In this document: positions 1 through 5,552 of the stretch, one piece after another | How positions within the stretch are numbered: the first letter of the stretch is position 1 | How the letters are laid out: every line of letters begins with the position of its first letter | Translations under genes and position numbers: made by a program | The notes under the pieces: model-generated | The model's input: the letters and a program-made list of their open reading frames with translations, nothing else | What the model was told of the DNA's origin: nothing | Database searches by the model: none | Assembly (NCBI GenBank): GCA_031551595.1 | Contig: JAVBNK010000137.1 | Coordinates: forward strand, 1-5,583 | DNA length: 5,583 nt | DNA from: JAVBOW01 sp031551595 | Lineage (GTDB): Bacteria > Bacteroidota > Bacteroidia > Bacteroidales > Rikenellaceae | Direction of reading: 5' to 3'

Positions 1-80
1 CGGGCGCCATCATAGCCGGAGCGCAAAAGAGGAGGGCGAAGCCAATGGACGGGCACAGGCGGGGTTTTCAGAACAAATGC

Positions 81-96
81 GGCTTCGAAAGAAGCC
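81..96 (+). repeat. Short perfect hairpin with GAAA loop
   Basis: GGCTTC (81-86) pairs perfectly with GAAGCC (91-96) around GAAA, a GNRA-type tetraloop if transcribed on the + strand. No T-run follows, so it is not a standard terminator. It sits directly before the larger inverted repeat starting at 98. Its role is unknown. Confidence 0.5.
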
Positions 97-97
97 G

Positions 98-185
98 TTA
101 ACGCAAGGGGTGCTTAAGGAATCGGGGTAATCTGACACTGATAAACAAAGACATAACACGATTCCTTAAGCGCAACTCACGTTAA
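98..185. repeat. Long imperfect inverted repeat ahead of pyrF
   Basis: The core arms are exact reverse complements of 13 bases: GCTTAAGGAATCG (112-124) and CGATTCCTTAAGC (159-171), separated by 34 bases that are AT-rich and unstructured by eye. Outside them come symmetric 8-base segments (104-111 and 172-179) with only partial pairing, then a second matched pair, TTAACG (98-103) and CGTTAA (180-185). In RNA this is a two-part stem with an internal loop and a large apical loop. It could be a leader structure, a two-site operator or a small palindromic repeat element. The symmetry is plain in the sequence; the function is not known. Confidence 0.75.
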
Positions 186-212
186 AGTAGAACGCATTTC
201 AACGGTATGAAC

Positions 213-235
213 CGCAGGAAGTGGCGATTCCTGCG
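213..235 (+). promoter_or_regulatory. Stem-loop in the pyrF 5' leader
   Basis: CGCAGGAA (213-220) pairs perfectly with TTCCTGCG (228-235) around a 7-base loop, ending 24 bases before the pyrF ATG. The AGGAA in the left arm is the nearest thing to a Shine-Dalgarno sequence but abuts the GTG at 221, which lies in the loop and is too close to use it. The hairpin could affect mRNA stability or translation of pyrF; this is inferred from position only. Confidence 0.45.
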
Positions 236-259
236 AAACCACAAAACAAACGGCAAAAT

Positions 260-1090
260 ATGACGGCACAACAAATCTTCGAACAGATTCTCCGCAAACG
301 CAGCTTCCTGTGCGTAGGCCTCGACACCGACGTGCGTAAAACCCCCGCCTCGCTCGCGGGCGCCGACGACCCCCAATTCGAGTTCAACCGCGCCGTGATC
401 GACGCCACAGCCCCCTATACGGTCGCTTATAAACCCAACATGGCATTCTACGAAGAGAACGGCACGCAGGGCTGGATCAGCTTCGAACGCACCTGCCGCT
501 ATATCCGCGAACGCTATCCCGAGATCCTGGTCATCGCCGACGCCAAACGCGGCGATATCGGCAACACCTCGGAAATGTACGCCCGCGGTTTTTTCGACCG
601 CGGAATGACCGATGCCGTCACGCTCTCGCCCTACATGGGACGCGACACGGTGGACCCTTTCCTGAAATTTCCCGGCGCATGGGCCGTGCTCCTCGCCCTG
701 ACCTCCAACCCCTCGGCCGCCGATTTTGAAATGCTGGAGCTCGCCAACGGGCGCAAACTCTACGAACAGGTGCTCGAAACCTCACGCGGATGGGGCTCGG
801 CCGACAATACCATGTACGTCGTAGGCGCTACGCAGGCCCGGATGCTCTCCGGGATCCGCCGCATCGTGCCCGACCATTTCCTGCTCGTGCCCGGCGTGGG
901 CGCACAGGGCGGCAGCCTCGAAGAGGTGGCGCGTTACGGCATGAACTCGCGTTGCGGCCTGCTGGTCAACTCCTCGCGCGGCATTATCTATGCCGACAGC
1001 AGCGCGGATTTCGCCCGGGTGGCCGGCGAGAAGGCTGCCGGGATACAACACGAAATGGATGCCCTGCTCACGGCCTGCCTGCCTGGATAA
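260..1090 (+). CDS. pyrF: Orotidine 5'-phosphate decarboxylase (type 2 subfamily)
   Basis: PyrF catalyses the last step of de novo UMP synthesis, decarboxylating OMP to UMP in the cytoplasm as a TIM-barrel dimer. The 276-residue product carries the family signature: FLCVGLDTD at 16-24 (Asp22 contacts ribose), Lys58 in VAYKPNMAFYE, the catalytic block DAKRGDIGNT with Asp94, Lys96 and Asp99, the phosphate-binding PGVGAQGG at 211-218, and NSSRG at 237-241 with Arg240. Length and opening match Bacteroides-type PyrF of roughly 270-275 residues, longer than the E. coli type. I chose ATG 260 over an in-frame GTG at 221 because family proteins begin near MTAQQIFEQ, the extra 13 residues look unstructured, and the GTG lies in a hairpin loop. 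There is no Shine-Dalgarno site, only an A-rich leader. The stop codon lies 10 bases from that of the convergent gene. Confidence 0.96.
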   Translation: MTAQQIFEQILRKRSFLCVGLDTDVRKTPASLAGADDPQFEFNRAVIDATAPYTVAYKPNMAFYEENGTQGWISFERTCRYIRERYPEILVIADAKRGDIGNTSEMYARGFFDRGMTDAVTLSPYMGRDTVDPFLKFPGAWAVLLALTSNPSAADFEMLELANGRKLYEQVLETSRGWGSADNTMYVVGATQARMLSGIRRIVPDHFLLVPGVGAQGGSLEEVARYGMNSRCGLLVNSSRGIIYADSSADFARVAGEKAAGIQHEMDALLTACLPG

Positions 1091-1109
1091 TACGATCTTA
1101 TTATTTTTT
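1087..1109 (+). terminator. Possible weak terminator between convergent genes
   Basis: ATAATA (1087-1092) pairs with TATTAT (1099-1104) around a 6-base loop, followed by T residues to 1109. The stem is all A-T and overlaps both stop codons, so it would be weak. It is the only terminator-like structure for pyrF close to its end. The C-terminal codons just before it contain three tandem GCCT units (1073-1084). Confidence 0.3.
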
Positions 1110-2189
1110 CCGCGCCGATTTGCGGAACATATCCTGGTCGATGCGGACAGTAAGTTGCATGACCTGCTGCCAGTTCCATTTCCTGCCGTCGTAGTGGTGG
1201 ACGGACGACACGTACAGGTTCATGTCGCGCCGGTGGACGGGATTCCATGACAGTTCCAGACGGTTGTAGACGTTGTTCTCGGTGCGGAAGAACGGCTCGC
1301 CGTAGTAAAGCGTGTTGCCGTACCGGCCGTAGTAGGGCATCAAGTCGTCGCCCAGGTAACAGGCGTTGTAGAGGCTGAGGTCCCACTTGCCGACCCATAA
1401 CTCGATCATCGCCCCGCCCGGTTTGACGTATTCCCCGACGTTGCTGCGGTCGTTCTGGAAGGCCTGGACCCACCCCACCCGCAGGACGCCCTTTTGGAGG
1501 GGCAACACACGATCGAAATAGAATGCGCCGTAGGGCTGCACCAGCACGTTGTCGACCACCCCTTCGTCGTCCGCGGCGGTTTCCGCATAATGGTACATCG
1601 AGAAGTTATAGCCCAGGCCGAACATCCGTTTGCGGCCGAACATGCACTCGGACGAGGAGAATACCATGAATTTTTCGCGTACGCCGTCGCCTTTGCGGCC
1701 GTTCCAGTCCAATCCCAGCTCCATGCGCAGGCCCATAAGGTTATATTGCAACAGCATGCCTTCGAGATTGGTATCGTAGAAGCGCACCGAATCGCTGAAA
1801 AAGGCGTTGTTGTAATTTCCCTGCATCTTTTCGCGCGGGAATACCCCTGCATAAGCCTTGAACCGGCGCTGGCCGCCATGGCTGCCGCGGTAGACGGTTT
1901 CGTAACCGTAGTAGGCGATCCAGTCGGGGTCGGTCGAGAAGGGTTTAGCCCCGAAGTCGGCCATCAGGTCGGTCCCCACCTTGATGTAGTTGTCCCGGTT
2001 CCAGCCGATGCCTATCTGCGGCGTGAGGCGCGATCCGAAAAGGGTTTGCGGCCAGTTGACCTCGCTTTTATATTCGCGGTTGTCGAAGCGGGTATCGAGT
2101 TTGGCTTCCCAGAGCAACTTCTGCGCCTGCGCCTGGGAGGCGAATACCAGCAACAGCAAGGCCGGCAGTTTATGTTTCATGCGGTGCAT
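1101..2189 (-). CDS. Secreted protein, probable outer-membrane beta-barrel, function unknown
   Basis: The 362-residue product opens with a clear Sec signal peptide: basic MHRMKHK, a hydrophobic core at 8-17, and a likely signal peptidase I site after AQA at 20-22, leaving mature QKLLWEAK. There is no lipobox cysteine. The mature part is rich in Tyr, Phe, Trp and Gly with alternating polar and apolar residues in short segments, for example 56-63, 143-160, 188-200, 214-226, 235-243, 259-276 and 305-315, separated by charged loops. This suggests a transmembrane beta-barrel or a related beta-rich envelope protein; strand count is not determined. LFGSRLTPQIGIGW at 50-63 and FKAYAGVFPRE at 110-120 recall an uncharacterised Bacteroidota envelope family I cannot name. 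I do not assign a substrate. The ATG at 2189 is one base after the stop of the methyltransferase gene; an in-frame ATG at 2180 would give an equally good signal peptide. Co-transcription with that gene is likely. Confidence 0.8.
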   Translation of the reverse strand: MHRMKHKLPALLLLVFASQAQAQKLLWEAKLDTRFDNREYKSEVNWPQTLFGSRLTPQIGIGWNRDNYIKVGTDLMADFGAKPFSTDPDWIAYYGYETVYRGSHGGQRRFKAYAGVFPREKMQGNYNNAFFSDSVRFYDTNLEGMLLQYNLMGLRMELGLDWNGRKGDGVREKFMVFSSSECMFGRKRMFGLGYNFSMYHYAETAADDEGVVDNVLVQPYGAFYFDRVLPLQKGVLRVGWVQAFQNDRSNVGEYVKPGGAMIELWVGKWDLSLYNACYLGDDLMPYYGRYGNTLYYGEPFFRTENNVYNRLELSWNPVHRRDMNLYVSSVHHYDGRKWNWQQVMQLTVRIDQDMFRKSARKK

Positions 2190-2190
2190 A

Positions 2191-2895
2191 TTACAGGGAG
2201 CAAAGGAACCGGTAATTCCCGCTGCACATGATCGCAGTCGTTTTACAACCCTGGTATGTGCCCACGACGGGATCTTTCCCTGCCTTCCTCAAAACCTCAC
2301 GGGCTTTCCGGAAAGTTTGCCGCTCGCCTTTGCGGTTGTAGTCATCCAGAATGATCACGAAATTATCCGGGTCGATGTTGTTCGTGACGATATCGACCAT
2401 CTGGGAACGTGAATTCTTCTCCGACCCCCAGGGACCGTCGATGATCACGAAGTCATATATACGGTCTTTGGTGATCGCATCCAGTTGCCCGTAAATATAG
2501 CTCTGCGTACCGTCGATAAGCCGCTTTTCCACCGGGCAGATATGGGTAAATTCCTTGACGGGAAATACCTCGCCCTCAAAAAAATCCAGCCAGGCCCGGT
2601 CCTGCTCTATGATGGTCAGTTCGCAATTGCCGTGGCTTTTCACATATTGGTACGTCAGTTTGGAACTCTCGCCCAGGCCGAATTCCAATATCCTGCGGGG
2701 TTTCGTGTCGTTCAACACCCGATACAGGATATAGAGCATCGGATATCCGGCGGCCCACCTGCCCGGGGAAAAACTTTTATTCTTCAGCCAGGGCGAATCC
2801 GTTACGGTGTCGCGGAATATGGAACCCCAAAGGATTTCCCTGGGATTTCCGAATAACTCGTCAAATCTGTTTCTGCATTTTTTCAGGAAGGACAT
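2191..2895 (-). CDS. Putative class I SAM-dependent methyltransferase
   Basis: The 234-residue product fits a Rossmann-fold methyltransferase. Residues 68-80 (RILEFGLGESSKL) form motif I, the glycine-rich SAM-binding loop after the first strand; TIIEQD at 94-99 ends the second strand with acidic residues that usually contact the ribose; YDFVIIDGPWG at 147-157 and NFVIILDDYN at 178-187 are later core strands with conserved acidic ends. The first 60 residues contain SFSPGRWAAGYPMLYILYRVL at 41-61, likely a helical N-terminal cap. No signal peptide or membrane segment is seen, so it is cytoplasmic. Similar small methyltransferases occur near glycan and glycosyltransferase genes, but no such gene is visible here and the substrate is unknown. 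It looks less GC-rich than hppA and pyrF by eye, which could hint at a different origin. The ATG at 2895 is the only reasonable start. It is first of a two-gene unit with the downstream envelope protein. Confidence 0.75.
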   Translation of the reverse strand: MSFLKKCRNRFDELFGNPREILWGSIFRDTVTDSPWLKNKSFSPGRWAAGYPMLYILYRVLNDTKPRRILEFGLGESSKLTYQYVKSHGNCELTIIEQDRAWLDFFEGEVFPVKEFTHICPVEKRLIDGTQSYIYGQLDAITKDRIYDFVIIDGPWGSEKNSRSQMVDIVTNNIDPDNFVIILDDYNRKGERQTFRKAREVLRKAGKDPVVGTYQGCKTTAIMCSGNYRFLCSL

Positions 2896-2898
2896 CGG

Positions 2899-2911
2899 GA
2901 TAAATTTTATC
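2899..2911. repeat. AT-rich palindrome immediately upstream of the methyltransferase start
   Basis: GATAAA (2899-2904) and TTTATC (2906-2911) form a perfect odd-centred palindrome whose edge is three bases from the start codon. It falls in the only 37 bases between the hppA terminator and this gene, so it may belong to a promoter or operator. The minus strand reads TAAAATTTA here, only loosely like the Bacteroidota -7 element. Confidence 0.35.
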
Positions 2912-2932
2912 GTTTGCAGGTCGATGCGATCA

Positions 2933-2970
2933 AAAACAGGGAGGGACCTTTAGGGTCCCGTCCCTGTTTT
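2933..2970 (-). terminator. Strong intrinsic terminator of hppA
   Basis: Reading the + strand, 2933-2948 pairs with 2954-2970 in a 16-bp stem with a single bulged base at 2960 and a 5-base loop. The core is GGGA/TCCC and GGGACC/GGTCCC. On the minus strand the stem is followed by T residues (A-run at 2932-2936 on +), as expected for hppA, which stops 14 bases upstream at 2984. The outer A-T pairs give a T-run on the + strand too, so it could work in both directions. Confidence 0.9.
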
Positions 2971-2983
2971 AAGGTCGGAAATC

Positions 2984-5206
2984 TTAGAAAATACTGTACG
3001 CCACGGTCAATCCGGCCATTACGATGGCCACCATGCTCATCAGTTTGACCAGGATGTTGAGCGACGGGCCCGACGTATCCTTGAACGGGTCGCCCACCGT
3101 GTCGCCCACGACGGTAGCCTTGTGGTCGGCCGAGCCCTTGCCGCCGCAGTTGCCTTCCTCGACGTATTTCTTGGCGTTGTCCCATGCGCCGCCCGAGTTG
3201 GCCATGAACACGGCCAGCACGAATCCCGCGCCCAGGCCGCCCACCAGCAGGCCCATCACGCCGCCCACGCCGAACACGAGGCCCGTGACGACCGGAGCGA
3301 TGATCGCGAGCAGCGACGGCAGCAGCATCTCGCGCTGTGCGCCTTTCGTGGAGATTTCTACGCAACGCGCATAGTCGGGGGTGGCCTTGCCTTCGAGGAT
3401 GCCTTTGATCTCGCGGAACTGGCGGCGCACCTCTTCGACCATCGACTGTGCGGCACGTCCCACGGCGTTCATCGACAGGCCGCAGAACAGGAACGCCATC
3501 ATCGAGCCGATGAACACGCCCACCAATACCTTGGGGTTCATCAGGTTGATCTGGTAGTAGTCCATGAAGTCGAGGATCGAGGCGTCGGCGATCTTCTGCT
3601 GTGCGCCGTTGGAGAGCGTGATGAATTCCTGGCCGAGGTGCTGCAGGCCGATCTTGATCTCCTCGATGTAGGAGGCCAGCAGCGCAAGCGCCGTAAGGGC
3701 CGCCGAGCCGATGGCGAAACCTTTGCCCGTGGCGGCGGTGGTGTTGCCCAGGGCGTCCAGGGCATCGGTACGCTGGCGCACCTCTTTCGGCAGGCCCGCC
3801 ATTTCTGCGTTGCCGCCGGCATTGTCGGCGATGGGGCCGTAAGCGTCCGTAGCCAGCGTGATGCCCAGTGTCGAAAGCATACCCACGGCGGCGATGCCAA
3901 TACCGTAGAGGCCGATGCCGATATTATTGGCGGAAAGCATGTTGGCCACGTCGAACTGAATGGCGAACAGGAATGAAAGGATGATCGCGATCCCGATGGT
4001 GATCACCGGAATGGCCGTAGAGATCATGCCCAGGCCGATCCCCGAGATGATGACGGTCGCCGGACCGGTAGCGGCGCATTTGGCGATCTTCTGGGTGGGT
4101 TTATAGGCGTGCGAGGTGTAGTATTCTGTCGATTGGCCGATGATGATCCCTGCCACCAGGCCGGTGATCACACTCAGCGAGAGCCACAGCCAGTTTTCCA
4201 TGCCCAGGGCCCATAGGATCACGAAGGTCGAAATGGCGATCAGCACCGAGCTGACGTTCACGCCCATGCCCAGCGAGCCCAGCAGTTGTTTCATCGAGGC
4301 GCCCTCTTTGGTGCGCACCAGGAAGATGCCCAGGATCGAGAGCAGGATGCCCACGGCCGCGATCAGCATGGGTGCGAAGACGGCTTTGGTCTGCAAGGCG
4401 ATGCCGTCGGCGAAGGTCGAGTAGGCCGCCGCGCCGAGGGCAGCCGTGGCGAGGATCGAGCCACAGTAGCTTTCGTAGATGTCGGCGCCCATGCCGGCCA
4501 CGTCACCTACGTTGTCGCCCACGTTGTCGGCGATGGTGGCGGGGTTGCGCGGGTCGTCCTCGGGGATGCCGGCTTCGACCTTGCCCACCAGGTCGGCGCC
4601 TACGTCGGCGGCTTTGGTATAGATGCCTCCGCCCACACGCGCGAAGAGGGCCTGGGTCGAGGCGCCCATGCCGAAGGTCAGCATGGTGGTGGTCATGATG
4701 ACGAGTTTCTGCGTGCCCGTAACGTCCACGAAGGTATTGAGGACGATGTACCAGAGCGATATGTCGAGCAATCCGAGCCCCACGACCACCAGGCCCATCA
4801 CCGCGCCCGAGCGGAACGCCACTTTAAGGCCGCGGTTGAGCGATTCGCTGGCGGCCTGCGCGGTACGCGCCGAGGCGTGGGTGGCGGTTTTCATGCCGAA
4901 GAAGCCGGCCAGGCCCGAGAAGAAGCCCCCGGTGAGGAATGCGAAGGGGACCCATTCGTTCTGCACGCCCAGCCCGTAGGCAAGAAATGCAAAGAACACC
5001 GCCAGAACGAGGAAAACGACCAGCACCACCTTGTATTGCTGTTTCAGGTAGGCCATTGCGCCGGTGCGGACGTGGGCGGCGATCTCTTTCATGCGGTCCG
5101 TTCCTTCGCTTTCGCGTTTCATTCGGCGGTAGAAGTACCATGCGAATGCCAGCGCGATGATCGACGCGGCGGGCACCAGCCAGAAGATAGGGGCTATGTT
5201 GCTCAT
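2984..5206 (-). CDS. hppA: K+-dependent membrane-bound, ion-translocating pyrophosphatase
   Basis: HppA is an inner-membrane homodimer that hydrolyses pyrophosphate to drive Na+ and/or H+ out of the cytoplasm. The 740-residue product has the full family length with about 16 hydrophobic helices, starting at residues 7-26. Substrate- and Mg-binding motifs are intact: DVGADLVGKVEAG (201-213), EDDPRNPATIADNVGDNVGD (216-235), DAYGPIADNAGGNAE (454-468), and near the end GGAWDNAKK (672-680) with VVGDTVGDPFKD (699-710). GNTTAATGKG (487-496) has Ala491 and Gly494 where K+-independent enzymes have Lys and Thr, so it should need K+. Glu245 in helix 6 (ADIYESY) is the semi-conserved gate glutamate. Thr92, Phe96 and Asp148 match, with a two-residue offset, most of the signature I recall for Na+,H+-pumping enzymes of Bacteroides. 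ATG 5206 gives the expected MSNIAPIFWLVP start; its leader is AT-rich without a Shine-Dalgarno site. It appears monocistronic, ending at a strong terminator. Confidence 0.97.
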   Translation of the reverse strand: MSNIAPIFWLVPAASIIALAFAWYFYRRMKRESEGTDRMKEIAAHVRTGAMAYLKQQYKVVLVVFLVLAVFFAFLAYGLGVQNEWVPFAFLTGGFFSGLAGFFGMKTATHASARTAQAASESLNRGLKVAFRSGAVMGLVVVGLGLLDISLWYIVLNTFVDVTGTQKLVIMTTTMLTFGMGASTQALFARVGGGIYTKAADVGADLVGKVEAGIPEDDPRNPATIADNVGDNVGDVAGMGADIYESYCGSILATAALGAAAYSTFADGIALQTKAVFAPMLIAAVGILLSILGIFLVRTKEGASMKQLLGSLGMGVNVSSVLIAISTFVILWALGMENWLWLSLSVITGLVAGIIIGQSTEYYTSHAYKPTQKIAKCAATGPATVIISGIGLGMISTAIPVITIGIAIILSFLFAIQFDVANMLSANNIGIGLYGIGIAAVGMLSTLGITLATDAYGPIADNAGGNAEMAGLPKEVRQRTDALDALGNTTAATGKGFAIGSAALTALALLASYIEEIKIGLQHLGQEFITLSNGAQQKIADASILDFMDYYQINLMNPKVLVGVFIGSMMAFLFCGLSMNAVGRAAQSMVEEVRRQFREIKGILEGKATPDYARCVEISTKGAQREMLLPSLLAIIAPVVTGLVFGVGGVMGLLVGGLGAGFVLAVFMANSGGAWDNAKKYVEEGNCGGKGSADHKATVVGDTVGDPFKDTSGPSLNILVKLMSMVAIVMAGLTVAYSIF

Positions 5207-5425
5207 AGGCTTTAAAATTAATTAAGTTGGATGAAAAACGCAAAATCGACGCAAATTAAGAAATTTTTTAATCCGAGATTCTCCGGGTGCGGGGAATTAT
5301 CGAAAATATCATGCGGGAACGATTCTCATCGCCCGTCTTAAAATCCGGAACCGACGGCTGCGGGCGCCGCCCGGCACACGGATAATTTGCGGCCTGCATC
5401 CCGCAGGCACCCGGACGTGGTTACA

Positions 5426-5448
5426 CCCCCCCCCCCGGGGGCGCCCCC
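5426..5448. repeat. Eleven-C homopolymer plus G5-CG-C5 palindrome
   Basis: Eleven C residues (5426-5436) run directly into five G residues (5437-5441), then CG and five C residues (5444-5448). The last C's of the run with the G's form CCCCCGGGGG (5432-5441), and 5437-5448 is a perfect 12-base palindrome. Such tracts are prone to slippage in cells and to length errors in sequencing and assembly. It is about 36 bases upstream of the -33 half of the promoter at 5485. Confidence 0.85.
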
Positions 5449-5465
5449 TCGTCCCGGACTTATAG

Positions 5466-5475
5466 CGTTATAACG
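5466..5475. promoter_or_regulatory. Perfect 10-base palindrome next to the promoter, operator candidate
   Basis: CGTTATAACG is exactly self-complementary and lies nine bases upstream of the TTTG of the -33 element. That location would suit an activator site. A 10-base palindrome can also occur by chance. Confidence 0.3.
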
Positions 5476-5484
5476 ATTTTTTAT

Positions 5485-5515
5485 TTTGACGGGAATAATA
5501 ATCGGACTAAATTTG
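5485..5515 (+). promoter_or_regulatory. Bacteroidota-type sigma(ABfr) promoter
   Basis: TTTG at 5485-5488 is followed after 19 bases by TAAATTTG at 5508-5515. This matches the known Bacteroides primary promoter pattern, TTTG at -33 and TAnnTTTG at -7 with 19-21 bases between, at every defined position. Transcription would start near 5522-5526, giving a leader of about 30 bases before the GTG at 5553. Confidence 0.8.
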
Positions 5516-5552
5516 CAACTCAATCACCGAGGTCCCTATAAAAAAACATACA

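Larger units (their letters stand above)
1..259. other. Intergenic/leader region upstream of pyrF, with several inverted repeats
   Basis: No gene is supported here. Frame 2 on the + strand is open from the left edge to a TAA at 128-130, but its arginine- and lysine-rich translation resembles no family I know, so it could be a gene tail or chance. Three stem-forming repeats fill the stretch: a hairpin at 81-96, a long imperfect inverted repeat at 98-185, and a hairpin at 213-235. I saw no convincing + strand TTTG/TAnnTTTG promoter for pyrF, so its start of transcription may lie off the left edge or use a poor match. The last 20 bases before the pyrF ATG are A-rich, as is usual in Bacteroidota. 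Confidence 0.6.
5207..5552. other. Divergent intergenic region between hppA and a rightward gene
   Basis: No gene is supported; a short minus-strand open frame at 5338-5523 reads through the homopolymer and has a low-complexity glycine stretch. Next to hppA the DNA is AT-rich (5211-5272), with a near-palindrome at 5255-5272 (9-base arms, one mismatch) and, on the minus strand, a one-mismatch -7-like TTAATTTG at 5259-5252 but no matching -33, so the hppA promoter is not pinned down. The middle (5350-5460) is very GC-rich and holds CGGGCG-C-CGCCCG (5361-5373), a GCCTGC/GCAGGC hairpin (5392-5408) and the C/G tracts at 5426-5448. The right part is AT-rich and holds a promoter. Confidence 0.6.

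Noticed and set aside
1..14. Minus-strand ATG at 14 (MMAP...) running off the left edge
   Set aside because: Only four codons are visible. A loose minus-strand promoter-like match (GTTG at 176-173 and TGTCTTTG at 153-146, 19 bases apart) exists but differs from consensus in both elements, so the evidence is too thin.
98..185. Inverted repeat as the ends of an insertion sequence or a CRISPR repeat
   Set aside because: The arms enclose only 34 bases with no coding capacity, there is no clear target-site duplication, and no repeated spacer pattern.
221..259. GTG start giving a 13-residue N-terminal extension of PyrF
   Set aside because: The family begins near the ATG at 260, the extension has no conserved features, and the GTG is in a hairpin loop with no usable ribosome site.
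1073..1084. Three tandem GCCT units at the end of pyrF as a phase-variation tract
   Set aside because: Three units are too few for likely slippage, and they affect only the last residues of the enzyme.
1494..2231. 245-residue + strand open frame opposite the envelope protein gene
   Set aside because: The opposite strand has a signal peptide and sensible beta-rich protein; this frame has neither a start context nor a known motif.
3122..3976. 284-residue + strand open frame opposite hppA
   Set aside because: Same reason: a compositional shadow of hppA with no recognisable motif.
4286..5215. 309-residue + strand open frame opposite hppA
   Set aside because: It lies wholly antisense to a highly conserved gene, its translation is His/Gly/Glu-rich and low in complexity, and it exists because GC-rich codons leave few stops.
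5338..5523. 61-residue minus-strand open frame
   Set aside because: It includes the translated C/G homopolymer as a glycine run, overlaps the promoter, and matches no family.
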